64,000 nucleotides of DNA from Amycolatopsis deserti (GCF_014653945.1 NZ_BNAU01000002.1:801914-865913); one strand, 5' to 3'; counted from the stretch's first letter, positions 15,749 through 25,143 are shown. Numbers and translations are program-made. Notes: generated from the sequence alone by a model not told the origin.

Positions 15749-18700
15749 TCAGGCCACGCGCGAGCGGAAGGTCCAGGAACCGGAGCCGACCTCGAAGACC
15801 GCCTCGGCGCCGTCCACGCGGACGAAGCGGGCGCCGTCGGCGACCGGGAGGTGACCGGCGAAGGGCACGTGCACCTCGGCCGTGGCGCCCACCGGCACGG
15901 TGACATCCAGCCGGTACTCGCCGTCGGTCCTGGTCCAGGACGTGCGGACCTCGCCGTAGGTGCTCTCGTACCGGCCGGTGGCCGAGGTCAGGTCGCCGAC
16001 GACGGCCGGGTCGATCAGCAGGCGCCGGAACCCGACCGAGTCGGCCGTCTGCTCGATGCCGGTCAGCCGCGTCTGCAGCCAGCCGTCCATCGCGCCGAGC
16101 ATGAAGTGGTCCTGCGACTGGCCGCTGCCGCCGTCCCAGGTTTCGCCGAGCGCGGTCAGCCCGGCCTTGACCTGGAAACCCAGGCTGGGACTGGTGGTCT
16201 GGGTCGCGATCAGGTAGACGACGTCGTCGCGCCCGGCCTCGGACAGCACGCGCAGCACGGACGGGAACGAGATCTCGCCCATGATCAGGTGCCAGCCGGT
16301 GGCCTGGATGCTGTCCACCAGGTGCTGCACCTGCGCGGCCCGCAGGTCCGCCGGCACCGCGCCCATGTCCAGCGCCAGCGCGGTCGCGCCCTGACCGCCG
16401 CCGCCGAACAGGCCGGTGGCCGGGTCGTAGTACTTCGCCCACACCTTCCGGGCGAGGTCGTCGGCGCGGGCGCGGTAGGCGGCCGCGTCGGCGTCGTGGC
16501 CGAGGGCCTGGGCGACCTGCGCGAGCCCGTCGGCGATGGCCCACACCCCGAACGTGCCGGTGATCGCGCGCGGCATCACCGGCTTCTCGGTGGTGATCCA
16601 GTCGCCGAGGCTGTAGTCGTAGACCCCGCCGTCGATCCAACGCGCGGTCTGTCCCTCCAGATAGGACAGATAGCGCCGCATCGCCGGGTAGTAGGTCTGC
16701 AGCAGCTCGGTGTCACCGTAGGTGCGGTAGGCCTTGAGCGGCAGCAGCACCAGCGCGCCGCCCCAGTTCGGGTCGTCGCGGTAGCTGCCGGCCAGCGTCA
16801 CGTAGTCCGGGACGGTGCTGGGCACCATGCCGGAGGCCTCCTGGCCGTCGGCGATGTCCTGGACGATCTTGCCGAGGTAGACCTCGACGTCGTAGTTGCG
16901 GGCGATCGTGTCGAACGCCAGGTGGTCCTGCTCCAGCCAGCCCAGCTTCTCCCGGCTCGGGCAGTCGGTGAGCACGCTCTGCATGTTGTTCTCCAGCGCG
17001 TGCCGGGTGAGCCGGTGGATGCCGTTGACGATGTCGTCGGACGTGCTGAATTCGCCCGCGGAGTCGTTGTCCGCCATGGTGCGCAGGCCGGTGACCGACA
17101 GCTGCGCGCCGTCCGGGACGCCGACGACCTCCAGGTAGCGGAAGCCGTGGTAGGAGAACTCGGGGTGCCAGGTCTGGGTGCCGCCCTTGCCGGTGAAGCT
17201 GTCCCAGATCGGCGCGCCGACGTTGGACTTCGACTGGTCGACGCGCCCGTTGCGCAGCGCCTCGGCCGGGAAGACGCGGACCGTGGTGCCGGCGGGGGCG
17301 GTCAGCGTGATCTGCGGGATGCCGGCGATGTTGCGGCCGAGGTCGAACACCCGCACGCCGGGCGCAGGGCGGGACATCTCGGCGCCGGGCAGCTGCTCGA
17401 CGACGCGGACCGGCTCGCCGCTGCGCGCGGTGAGCTTGGTGGTGGGCGCGGGCGGGGCGACGGCGGTGACCGGGGTCCAGACGGCGCGGTCCGCCCCCGG
17501 CGCGTCCCAGCCCGGGATCTCGCGGCGGGCGTCGTAGTCCTCGCCGCCGTACCAGTTGGACGCCGTCGTCGGGCCGAGCGCGGTGCGCCAGCTCGAGTCC
17601 GTGCCGATGCGCTGGACGCTGCCGTCGGCCATGGTCAGTTCGAGCTGCGCGATCACCTGCGGGTCGCTGGCGGTGCGGGCGAACTTGCGGTAGCGGCCGG
17701 AGGTGTGCAGCGCGTCCGCGGTGCCGTTGCCGACCGCGATGCCGATCGTGTTGCCGCCGCCGCGGATCTGGCCGGTGACGTCGTAGGCGGCGTAGGTGAC
17801 CCGGTCGGTGTAGTCGGTGTTGCCGGGTTCGAGCACGGCGTCGCCGACGCGGGCGCCGTTGAGGCTCGGCACGTACACGCCGAGGCCGCTGACGTAGAGG
17901 CGGGCCTGCTTCACGCTGCCCTGGACGGTGAAATCCTTCGCGAACAACGGCAGGGCTTCGGGCAGCCAGTTCTCCGGCGTCGGCTGGTCCTTGACCGTCG
18001 CGGCCACGGTGAACGGTCCGGTCGCGGCGGCCGCGGTCTGGATCGTGTAGTCGACCGGGAAGTTCGGGGTCTTGCCGTCGGCGGTGAGGGTGTCGGTGCG
18101 CGGGTAGAGCACGACCTGGTCGAAGGTGCGGTCGGCGCCGAGGTCGATGGTCACCCACACCGGGGCGTTCGGGTTGTCGTGCGCGGCGCTCTGGTAGCCG
18201 GCGTTGCTCGCCTCCTCCGGGTTGGAGGTGGTGAGGCCGTCGGCGATCAGGCCGGGCTCCCACTCCTTGCGGACGGTCTCGGTCTCCGAGGCGGTGACGA
18301 ACTTTTCCCGCCCGGCGGCGAAGTTCACCGGCGGGTTCGCGGAGTCGCGCACCTGCATCTCGGCGAGCTGCAGCCGGTGGGTCAGGTCCGGGAAGCGGCG
18401 CGGGGTGCCGGTGGTGACCAGGCGGTTGTTGCTGTCGATGGGCTGCTCGGCGAGCGGGAGGCCGAGCTTGGTGACGTCGAGGCGGACGTACCGCGCGGTC
18501 CGCGCGGGCAGGGTCACGACCACCGGCCGCGCGGGCTTGCTGCTCAGCTGCCAGTCGTGGTTGGTGACCCAGCCGGCCGTCCAGTCCTTCTGGTCGGTGA
18601 GGCCGGTTTCGAACCAGGTCGGCTCACTCCACGCCGAGGGCGCGGGGCCGGACCAGGTGCGCACGCGCCAGTACACGCGCTGACGGCTGGCGAGCGCCTT

Positions 18701-19024
18701 GCCGGCGTAAGTGGCTTCGACGTCGGCGCTCGCGACACGGCCGGTGTCCCACAGGTCGGCGCCGCGTTCGAGGGCTTCGGGTGAGGTGGCCGCCTGGATC
18801 TGGTAGGCGGACTGCTCACGCTGACGCGCCTGGGCGGTGTTCTGCCAGGACAGGACGGGCGTGGTGTCGTCCGTCCCGAGTGGACGGTCCTGGTGCGCGG
18901 TGCGCAGATCGGTGACGGAGACCAGCCCGCCCTGCGCGACGCCCGGTGGGGCGACCCCGGACACCAGCGCCGCGGCGACGGTGACCGGGATCAGGATTCT
19001 GCGGAGACGAGAACGAGAGCGCAT
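15749..19024 (-). CDS. Secreted GH78 alpha-L-rhamnosidase
   Basis: A 1091-residue protein with a Sec signal peptide (MRSRSRLRRILIPVTVAAAL onward, cleavage near GVAQG). Domain order fits GH78: N-terminal fibronectin-like and jelly-roll modules (about 35-560) with an F5/8-type insert, the (alpha/alpha)6 catalytic domain (about 640-1000) and a C-terminal beta-sandwich. Catalytic landmarks are DCPSREKLGWL (about residue 686) and GETWDGGSGQSQDHFM (about residue 960), which supply the acid and base carboxylates in known GH78 enzymes. It cleaves alpha-L-rhamnosides of flavonoids, saponins or rhamnogalacturonan. It is the first gene of the exported glycosidase row and has a LacI-type box 50 bases upstream. 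Confidence 0.9.
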   Translation of the reverse strand: MRSRSRLRRILIPVTVAAALVSGVAPPGVAQGGLVSVTDLRTAHQDRPLGTDDTTPVLSWQNTAQARQREQSAYQIQAATSPEALERGADLWDTGRVASADVEATYAGKALASRQRVYWRVRTWSGPAPSAWSEPTWFETGLTDQKDWTAGWVTNHDWQLSSKPARPVVVTLPARTARYVRLDVTKLGLPLAEQPIDSNNRLVTTGTPRRFPDLTHRLQLAEMQVRDSANPPVNFAAGREKFVTASETETVRKEWEPGLIADGLTTSNPEEASNAGYQSAAHDNPNAPVWVTIDLGADRTFDQVVLYPRTDTLTADGKTPNFPVDYTIQTAAAATGPFTVAATVKDQPTPENWLPEALPLFAKDFTVQGSVKQARLYVSGLGVYVPSLNGARVGDAVLEPGNTDYTDRVTYAAYDVTGQIRGGGNTIGIAVGNGTADALHTSGRYRKFARTASDPQVIAQLELTMADGSVQRIGTDSSWRTALGPTTASNWYGGEDYDARREIPGWDAPGADRAVWTPVTAVAPPAPTTKLTARSGEPVRVVEQLPGAEMSRPAPGVRVFDLGRNIAGIPQITLTAPAGTTVRVFPAEALRNGRVDQSKSNVGAPIWDSFTGKGGTQTWHPEFSYHGFRYLEVVGVPDGAQLSVTGLRTMADNDSAGEFSTSDDIVNGIHRLTRHALENNMQSVLTDCPSREKLGWLEQDHLAFDTIARNYDVEVYLGKIVQDIADGQEASGMVPSTVPDYVTLAGSYRDDPNWGGALVLLPLKAYRTYGDTELLQTYYPAMRRYLSYLEGQTARWIDGGVYDYSLGDWITTEKPVMPRAITGTFGVWAIADGLAQVAQALGHDADAAAYRARADDLARKVWAKYYDPATGLFGGGGQGATALALDMGAVPADLRAAQVQHLVDSIQATGWHLIMGEISFPSVLRVLSEAGRDDVVYLIATQTTSPSLGFQVKAGLTALGETWDGGSGQSQDHFMLGAMDGWLQTRLTGIEQTADSVGFRRLLIDPAVVGDLTSATGRYESTYGEVRTSWTRTDGEYRLDVTVPVGATAEVHVPFAGHLPVADGARFVRVDGAEAVFEVGSGSWTFRSRVA

Positions 19025-19073
19025 CGGTGCTGCTCCTCCTCGGCCGGTGGGGAGACGGCCGCTGATTCGACGG

Positions 19074-19085
19074 TGAATCGTTTCA
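19074..19085. promoter_or_regulatory. LacI-type operator before GH78 gene
   Basis: TGAATCGTTTCA, a near-palindrome, matches the box before the rhamnose operon (TGAAAGGTTTCA at 33392) and the half-conserved site before lacI (33514). It lies 50 bases upstream of the GH78 start, consistent with control of the glycosidases by the LacI protein encoded at 33539-34594. The wider 19086-19262 gap holds a small CCCCC-TCGC-GGGGG hairpin (19166-19179), a possible weak terminator of the operon to its right. Confidence 0.7.
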
Positions 19086-19262
19086 AAACCTGAGAGAACG
19101 TTACGTGGACTTCACGTTCGGAACAAGATCGGTGTCCGATTCCGGCCAGGTGGATCGCCAGGGAACCCCCTCGCGGGGGATTTGGGGCGTGGTAAGGAGA
19201 TCGCCGAGCCCGCGGGCGCGAGTTCCCCGTTCAGGCGCGCGAGTTCCGCGGTCGGGCTGGGG

Positions 19263-19475
19263 TCAGAGGAGGCCGCGGCGGGCGGCCCACACCACGGCCT
19301 GGATGGGTGCGGCGAAGCCGAGACGGTCGCAAATCGCTCGCACCCGCCGCCGCACGGTCCGTTCCGACAGGTCCAGCCGTCTGGCGATGGCGTCCAGCGG
19401 CAGCCCGTCCGCGAGCAGCTCCAGCAGGTCCAGATCCGCCCGCGGCAACGTATCCGGGCGCTGCGCGGTCGTCAC
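19263..19475 (-). CDS. Orphan LuxR-type HTH protein, 70 residues
   Basis: A 70-residue protein that is almost entirely a LuxR/GerE-type helix-turn-helix: DLLELLADGLPLDAIARRLD, then SERTVRRRVRAICDRLGF and a final helix. No sensor or receiver domain is present. The GTG start overlaps the lutC stop as GTGA, so it is the last coupled gene of the rhamnose operon. The four-helix domain is complete, so it may bind DNA as a dimer and feed back on the operon or link it to other genes. It could instead be the remnant of a larger LuxR protein, but the tight coupling argues for a maintained gene. Confidence 0.7.
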   Translation of the reverse strand: MTTAQRPDTLPRADLDLLELLADGLPLDAIARRLDLSERTVRRRVRAICDRLGFAAPIQAVVWAARRGLL

Positions 19476-20068
19476 GACGACACCAGCAACACGTGCAGCG
19501 TGCGCGGCCCGTGCACGCCCTCGACCCGGTTCAGCTCGATGTCGCTCGTCGCGCTGGGGCCGCTGATCCAGGTCTGCGGCCGGTCCGGGGACAACGCGGC
19601 CACGGCCTGCGGCACGCCGGGCACGATCTGGTCCGTCCGCAGCACGCACACGTGCCGGTCCGGCACCAGGCTCACCGCCCGGCGCCCCTGTCCCGGCCCG
19701 TGGTCGAGCACGATGGTGCCCGTCGTCGCGATCGCCAGCGCCGCCAGGGTCACCACCGCGTCCAGCCGGTCCAGCTCCGCCGCGGACTGCCCGGTGTCCG
19801 GCACCGCGCCGGGCACCTCCCACGGGAAACCGTCCGGCACCAGCACCGAAGCCGCGCCGCCCAGCGCGGAAGACAGCGCCGCGGGCAGCGTGTCCTCGGT
19901 GCACCGCGTCAGCTCGGCGCGGTAATCCACCAGCCGCTCGGCGAACAGCTCGACCACATCGCCCGGCGGCACCACCGACCGGTAGCCGCGGGGCACTGGA
20001 GCCTCTGCCGGGTCCGCCGAAGCCAGCGCCGACCGCACCCGGCCCAGGATTTCCTCCCGCGCGCTCAT
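19472..20068 (-). CDS. lutC: LutC/YkgG-type lactate utilisation protein C
   Basis: A 198-residue LUD-domain protein. It starts MSAREEILGRVRSAL and contains ATTGTIVLDHGPGQGRRAVSL and the C-terminal GPSATSDIELNRVEGVHGP, which is diagnostic of LutC/YkgG. With LutA and LutB it forms the iron-sulfur L-lactate oxidising complex that yields pyruvate. It overlaps lutB by ATGA and the orphan HTH gene by GTGA. In this operon the lactate would come from L-lactaldehyde made by rhamnulose-1-phosphate cleavage. Confidence 0.9.
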   Translation of the reverse strand: MSAREEILGRVRSALASADPAEAPVPRGYRSVVPPGDVVELFAERLVDYRAELTRCTEDTLPAALSSALGGAASVLVPDGFPWEVPGAVPDTGQSAAELDRLDAVVTLAALAIATTGTIVLDHGPGQGRRAVSLVPDRHVCVLRTDQIVPGVPQAVAALSPDRPQTWISGPSATSDIELNRVEGVHGPRTLHVLLVSS

Positions 20069-21525
20069 CGCCGTCCCTCCCGCCGCCACCACGCGCGGAA
20101 CGACTCCACCGGTGGCGCCGGCACGTCCCGCGCGTTGCTCCACAACGAACCCGGCCACGGCAGCCGTCCCAGCGCGCGCCGCCCGCCGGGCAACACCTTT
20201 CGCCCGAACCGCCCGAGCAACCGGCCCGCGAGACCCATACCGCGCTCGGCCAGGCCCAGGCGCTTCGAGTCCGCCAGCACCCAGGACGCCGACTTCATCG
20301 CCACCGCCTCGGCCTTGGGCGCCGACCGGTGCGAATCGACCACTTTGGACCGCAGGTGCACAAGCACCTCGGGGATGTCGATCCGCACCGGGCACGCCTC
20401 GAAACACGCCCCGCAGAGGCTGGAGGCGTAGGGCAGTGAGTCGACCTGCTCGTCCACGCCGGTGCCGCGCAGCAGCGGGTTCAGGATCGCGCCGATCGGT
20501 CCCGGGTACACCGAGCCGTAGGCGTGCCCGCCGGTGCGCTCGTACACCGGGCACACGTTCAGGCAGGCCGAGCACCGGATGCAGCGCAGCGCCTGCCGCC
20601 CCACCTCGTCGGCCAGCGCGCGGGTGCGGCCGTTGTCCAGCAGCACCACGTGCATCTCCTGGCCCTCGGTGGCGCCCGACCAGGTCGAGGTGTAGGGGTT
20701 CATCCGCTCCCCCGTGCTCGACCGCGGCAGCAGCTGCAGGAACACGTCCAGATCGGACCAGGTCGGCACGATCTTCTCGATGCCGACCACCGACACCAGC
20801 ACCTCGGGCAGGGTCAGGCACATCCGCCCGTTGCCCTCGGACTCGACCACGACCAGCGTCCCGGTCTCGGCGACCGCGAAGTTCGCCCCGGACACGGCCA
20901 TGCGCGCCCGCAGGAACTTCTCCCGCAGGTGCAGCCGCGCCGCCCCGGCGAGTTCGGCGGGCCGGTCGGACAGGTCCGCGGGCGCCGGGCGACCGGCCGC
21001 GGCCATCTTGTCCCGGAAGATCTCCCGGATCTCCGCACGGTTGCGGTGGATCGCCGGCACCAGGATGTGCGAGGGCAGGTCGTCACCGAGCTGCACGATC
21101 AGCTCGGCCAGATCGGTCTCCCACGCCGTGATGCCACGGGCGGCGAGGGCTTCGTTGAGCCCGATCTCCTGCGTCGCCATCGACTTGACCTTGACGACCT
21201 CGTCGACCGCGTGCTGCTTGGCGATCCCGGCGACGATCTCGCACGCCTCGGCCGCGTCGCGCGCCCAGTGCACGGTCGCGCCGCGTTCGGTCAGGGACTT
21301 CTCCAGCCGCAGCAGGTGCTCGTCGAGGTGGCGCAGCGTGTTGTCCTTGATCGCCGCGCCGGCCAGGCGCAGCTCCTCCCACTCGTCCACCTCGCCGACG
21401 ACCGCCGCGCGCTTGGCGCGGATCGTGCCGGTGGCGTGCGCGAGGTTGCGGCGCAACTGGGTGTCCGACAACGCCTCGCGCGCCGCCGTCGGAAAAGCGG
21501 GCATACCAACGAAAGTGGCGCTCAT
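20065..21525 (-). CDS. lutB: LutB-type iron-sulfur lactate utilisation protein
   Basis: A 486-residue protein with an N-terminal LUD domain (residues about 70-300; VKVKSMATQEIGLNEAL, FAVAETGTLVVVESEGNGR) and a two-[4Fe-4S] ferredoxin domain. The clusters' cysteines are in CIRCSACLNVCPVY (about 316) and CGACFEACPVRID (about 372). The C-terminal helical tail is usual for LutB. The ATG at 21525 overlaps the lutA stop. It passes electrons during L-lactate oxidation at the membrane side of the cytoplasm. All cluster ligands are present. Confidence 0.92.
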   Translation of the reverse strand: MSATFVGMPAFPTAAREALSDTQLRRNLAHATGTIRAKRAAVVGEVDEWEELRLAGAAIKDNTLRHLDEHLLRLEKSLTERGATVHWARDAAEACEIVAGIAKQHAVDEVVKVKSMATQEIGLNEALAARGITAWETDLAELIVQLGDDLPSHILVPAIHRNRAEIREIFRDKMAAAGRPAPADLSDRPAELAGAARLHLREKFLRARMAVSGANFAVAETGTLVVVESEGNGRMCLTLPEVLVSVVGIEKIVPTWSDLDVFLQLLPRSSTGERMNPYTSTWSGATEGQEMHVVLLDNGRTRALADEVGRQALRCIRCSACLNVCPVYERTGGHAYGSVYPGPIGAILNPLLRGTGVDEQVDSLPYASSLCGACFEACPVRIDIPEVLVHLRSKVVDSHRSAPKAEAVAMKSASWVLADSKRLGLAERGMGLAGRLLGRFGRKVLPGGRRALGRLPWPGSLWSNARDVPAPPVESFRAWWRREGRR

Positions 21526-22256
21526 GAGTTCTCCGTCCCGGCGAGCACTTCGGCCAGATGCATCACGCGCACCCCGGTGCGCTGCCGGGACAGCAGCCCG
21601 CCGATGTGCAGCAGGCACGAGTTGTCCCCGGCCACCAGCACCTCCGCGCCGGTGTCCAGCACGTGCCGCGCCTTGTCCGCGCCCATCGCGGTCGAGGTTT
21701 CCGCGTTCTTCACCGCGAACGTGCCGCCGAAGCCGCAGCACTCGTCGGCCGCGGGCAGCTCCACGAGGTCGAGCCCGCGCACCTCGCGCAGCAGCCGCAG
21801 CGGCCGGTCGCCCACGCCGAGCATCCGCAGCGAGTGGCAGGTCGGGTGGTAGGTGACGCGGTGCGGGAAGTACGCGCCCACGTCGGTCACGCCGAGCACG
21901 TCGACCAGGAACTCGGTCAGCTCGTACACCTTCGGCGAGGTCTCCGCCACGGCCGCGGTCAGCCGGTCGTCCCCGCTGCGGCGCGCCACGATCGAGTGCT
22001 GGTGCCGCACCGAGCCCGCGCACGACCCGGACGGCGTCACGATCGCGTCGTACCCGGCGAAGGCGTCGACGAAGTTGCGCACCACCGGCACGGCCTCGTC
22101 AAGGTAACCGGTGTTGACCATGGGCTGCGCGCAGCAGGTCTGCGCGGCCGGGAAGTCCGCCTCCACGCCGAGCCGCCGCAGCAGCGTGAACACCGCCTTG
22201 CCGGTGTCCGGGAACATCGCGTCGTTGATGCAGGTGACCTGCACGGCGACCTTCAT
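21522..22256 (-). CDS. lutA: LutA-type (Fe-S)-binding lactate utilisation protein
   Basis: A 244-residue protein with two CCG-type cysteine-rich domains: QTCCAQPMVNTGYLDEA and ADECCGFGGTFAVKN, plus PSGSCAGSVRHQH and YHPTCHSLRMLG. This matches LutA/YkgE, a subunit of the LutABC L-lactate oxidation system. It is translationally coupled to rhaB upstream and lutB downstream through ATGA overlaps. The placement between kinase and lutB shows that lactate oxidation is built into the sugar operon rather than lying next to it. Confidence 0.92.
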   Translation of the reverse strand: MKVAVQVTCINDAMFPDTGKAVFTLLRRLGVEADFPAAQTCCAQPMVNTGYLDEAVPVVRNFVDAFAGYDAIVTPSGSCAGSVRHQHSIVARRSGDDRLTAAVAETSPKVYELTEFLVDVLGVTDVGAYFPHRVTYHPTCHSLRMLGVGDRPLRLLREVRGLDLVELPAADECCGFGGTFAVKNAETSTAMGADKARHVLDTGAEVLVAGDNSCLLHIGGLLSRQRTGVRVMHLAEVLAGTENS

Positions 22257-23722
22257 GCCACCACCTTCGGATCGATCCGCGCGGCCGCCCGCGCCCAGTC
22301 GGCCTCGCGGCCGGACGGTTCGTAGCGGCGCAGCTCGTGCGTGGCCCGGATCAGCGCGCGCATCGCGGCCAGGTCCGGCAGGTCCGCGCCCAGCGCCCGG
22401 GCCTGCACCAGCACGTTGCCCAGCGCCGCGGCCTCGACCGGCCCGGCCAGCACCGGCACGCCGCAGGCGTCGGCGGTGAGCTGGCACAGCAGCTCGTTGC
22501 GGACCCCGCCGCCGACCACGTGGACGACGTCGACCGGTCTGCCGGTCAGCTCCGATGCCTGGCGCACAGTCCGACGATAGGCCAGTGCGAGGCTGTCCAG
22601 CACGCACCGGACGAGCTCGCCGGGGGTTTCCGGCACGCGCTGACCGGTCTCCGCGCACGCCTGCCGGATGCGCGAGGGCATGTCGCCGGGCGGCAGGAAC
22701 ACCGGCGCGTCGATGTCCACGACCGCGGCCAACGGACGCACGGAGGCGGCCTGCGCCAGCACCGCGGGCAGCGACACCGGCGTGCCCTGCGCCTCCCAGG
22801 TCCGCAGCGACTCCGACAGCACCCACAGGCCCGTCACGTTGCGCAGGAACCGGATCGTGCCGTCGACGCCGCCCTCGTTGGTGAAGTTGGCCGCCAGCGC
22901 CGCGTCGCCCAGCTCCGGCTCGTCGAGTTCCAGCCCGACCAGCGACCAGGTGCCCGAGGAGATGTAGGCGAAGTTCGTGCCCGGCTCGGCCGGCACCCCG
23001 ACCACCGCGGACGCGGTGTCGTGCGATCCGACGGCGACCACCGGCAGCTCCGGCAGGGCCAGCTCGGCGGCCAGGTCCGGCAGCAGCGTGCCGACCACCG
23101 TGCCCGGGTCGCGCAACGGCGGCAGCAGCCGCGGCGGGATGCCGACCCGCTCGGCCAGTCCCACCGCCCACTCCCGCGAGCGGACGTCGTAGAGCTGCGT
23201 GGTGGAGGCGTTGGTGCGCTCGGCGCCCCGCACCCCGGTCAGCCAGTAGTTCAGCAGGTCCGGGATGAGCAGCATGGTCTCGGCGGCGCTCAGGTCGCGC
23301 TCGGCCAGCAGCTGGTAGAGCGTGTTGAACGGCAGCTGTTGCAGGCCGGTGACGTCGAACAGCTCGCGCGCCGGAACCGTCTCCAGCACCCGCTCGGCCA
23401 CGCCCGCGGTGCGCGCGTCGCGGTAGTTGACCGGGTTGCCCAGCAGCGCCCCGGAGGCGTCGAGCAACCCGTAGTCCACGGCCCAGGAGTCTATGCCGAC
23501 ACCGTCCAGCGCACCGGCCTGATTCGCGGCCTGCACCCCGGTCAGCAGCTCGCGATACAGGCCGAGGATGTCCCAGTGCAGGGTCGATCCACCCGCGTGG
23601 GCGACCCGGACGCCCCCGTTGGGGAACCGGTGCACCTCCGCCACCGACAGCACGCCCGGCCCGACCGTGCCGGCCATGACGCGGCCGCTGGAGGCGCCCA
23701 GGTCGACGGCCGCCAGTCGCAT
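22253..23722 (-). CDS. rhaB: Rhamnulokinase
   Basis: A 489-residue FGGY-family kinase. It starts MRLAAVDLGASSGRVMAG (phosphate-1 loop), has SWAVDYGLLD, YRDART, GSHDTASAVVGVP and the C-terminal ATP-site VVGGGVRNELLCQLTADACG. These features match L-rhamnulose kinase RhaB, which makes L-rhamnulose-1-phosphate from ATP and L-rhamnulose. The start codon shares one base with the stop of the arabinose-isomerase-like gene, and the stop overlaps lutA. All expected kinase motifs are present. Confidence 0.92.
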   Translation of the reverse strand: MRLAAVDLGASSGRVMAGTVGPGVLSVAEVHRFPNGGVRVAHAGGSTLHWDILGLYRELLTGVQAANQAGALDGVGIDSWAVDYGLLDASGALLGNPVNYRDARTAGVAERVLETVPARELFDVTGLQQLPFNTLYQLLAERDLSAAETMLLIPDLLNYWLTGVRGAERTNASTTQLYDVRSREWAVGLAERVGIPPRLLPPLRDPGTVVGTLLPDLAAELALPELPVVAVGSHDTASAVVGVPAEPGTNFAYISSGTWSLVGLELDEPELGDAALAANFTNEGGVDGTIRFLRNVTGLWVLSESLRTWEAQGTPVSLPAVLAQAASVRPLAAVVDIDAPVFLPPGDMPSRIRQACAETGQRVPETPGELVRCVLDSLALAYRRTVRQASELTGRPVDVVHVVGGGVRNELLCQLTADACGVPVLAGPVEAAALGNVLVQARALGADLPDLAAMRALIRATHELRRYEPSGREADWARAAARIDPKVVA

Positions 23723-25143
23723 CACACCCGCACCACGCGCAGTTCGAGGCCGAGCAGGTCGGCCACCGCCTCCAGTTCCGGGACGCGGTGCCCGGTGCCC
23801 AGCGCCCAATGGTGGTTGACCCCCGCGGCCGACCACGCGTCGGTCCACTCCCCCGGGTTGCCGCCGAAGTCGACGCGAGAGGTGGTGTTGCCGATCGCCA
23901 GCAGCGGGCCGGGCACGACCTCGCCCTCGGACGCGACGAGCGTGAACCGCCCGTCCCGCTCCTGCCCGAGCCCGAGCAGGGTGACCGGGCCGTGCTTGAC
24001 GTCGAACTCGACGGACACGCCCCAGCCGCGCTTGCCGTGGTAGACGCCGAGCCCGCGCAGCAGCGGCCGGCGCGCGCTGATCGCCAGGTGCGCCGGGCCG
24101 TCGTGGCCCATCTCGACCACGTTGTCCCGGAAGTTGAGCGCCTGCAGCTCGGTGAACGAACCGCCCGCGCCGAGCCGGTCCATCACCAGCATCGCCAGCG
24201 AGTTGCGCAGCTCGAACTCCCCCGCCGCCGGGATGCCGCGCGCGGTGAGCAGCGACGCGCCGAGGATGAACCCGGCGCCGACCCGTTCGTGGGTCTCGCC
24301 GTCCAGGCCGCGGTGGTAGTAGGCCAGCGAGTCCAGCGAGAAGTCCTCGACCAGCCGGTCCAGCGCCACCGAGACGCGCGCGCCCCACGCGAAGTCCTCC
24401 TCGACGACCGAGTCGTCCAGGTCGAAGATCTCCTTGGCGAGGTCCATCCGCGCCTTGGTCTCGTCGTCGGTGACCTTCTCGACCCGCACCCGCAGGTCGT
24501 CGATCTCCAGGATCTCCACGTGCCCGCCGAGCTGCGCGGTCACCAGGGTCGGGTCGGTCGAGACGTCCATCATGCCCGGGTAGAGGTGGCCGAGCAGGCC
24601 GTGCCGCCCGTGCCGGAACGCGGCGCGCACCCCGGCGGCCTTGATCCAGCGCTCGACGCGGGTCCAGGCCCGCTCGTCCTCCAGGTATCCGGACACCGAG
24701 CGGAACTCGACGCCGACGCGGCGGAAGGCGTTGGCCATCTCCGGCAGCGGGCAGGCCCCGCAGTAGGCGAGCCAGGCCCCGGTGTCGAAGTTCGCGTGGT
24801 CCATCGCCTCGGTGGGCTGCAGGTTGAGCAGCAGCACCGGCGAGCCGCTGCGCTGCGCGACCGGCGCGAGCATGCTGGAGGTGAGGTACGTGGTGAGGAA
24901 GCCGATGATCAGGTCGCAGTCGGCGACCCGCAGCTTCTCCGCCGCGGCCGCGCCCTCCCGCTCGTCCGAGACGAACCCGGCGTCCACCACCTCGCAGTCC
25001 ATTCCGGACAGACGCTCGGCCACGCGCCGCGCGGAGGCCTGCAGTTGCGGCAGCAGCTCCGGGAACTGCGGCCAGTACGCGCCCAGGCCACCGGCGACCA
25101 GGCCGACGCGGGTGCGGCGCGGGGTGATCCGCTCGAGGGTCAT
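23722..25143 (-). CDS. L-arabinose/L-fucose isomerase-like protein
   Basis: A 473-residue protein of the fucose/arabinose isomerase superfamily. The N-terminal sugar-binding domain includes VGLVAGGLGAYWPQFPE and NLQPTEAMDHANF. Candidate metal and catalytic residues are the Glu in PAAGEFELRN and FTELQALNFRDNVVEMGHDG and the His in GHDG and NHHWALGTGH, in the order expected for E/E/H/H. It is not needed for the canonical rhamnose pathway, since a separate RhaI is encoded at 27205. It could isomerise L-arabinose released by the GH127-like enzyme, or another L-sugar. The start is ATG 25143, with a GTG at 25146 as alternative; AGGAAGGA lies upstream. Confidence 0.78.
   Translation of the reverse strand: MTLERITPRRTRVGLVAGGLGAYWPQFPELLPQLQASARRVAERLSGMDCEVVDAGFVSDEREGAAAAEKLRVADCDLIIGFLTTYLTSSMLAPVAQRSGSPVLLLNLQPTEAMDHANFDTGAWLAYCGACPLPEMANAFRRVGVEFRSVSGYLEDERAWTRVERWIKAAGVRAAFRHGRHGLLGHLYPGMMDVSTDPTLVTAQLGGHVEILEIDDLRVRVEKVTDDETKARMDLAKEIFDLDDSVVEEDFAWGARVSVALDRLVEDFSLDSLAYYHRGLDGETHERVGAGFILGASLLTARGIPAAGEFELRNSLAMLVMDRLGAGGSFTELQALNFRDNVVEMGHDGPAHLAISARRPLLRGLGVYHGKRGWGVSVEFDVKHGPVTLLGLGQERDGRFTLVASEGEVVPGPLLAIGNTTSRVDFGGNPGEWTDAWSAAGVNHHWALGTGHRVPELEAVADLLGLELRVVRV

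Noticed and set aside
9814-15903. A 2029-codon plus-strand open frame opposite the glycosidase genes
   Set aside because: It is antisense to three clear glycosidases, is rich in Arg, Gly, Val and His in a shadow pattern, and has no domain. High GC leaves long antisense frames open.
15602-18784. A 1060-codon plus-strand frame opposite the GH78 gene
   Set aside because: Same shadow pattern; the minus strand carries a complete GH78 with signal peptide and catalytic motifs.
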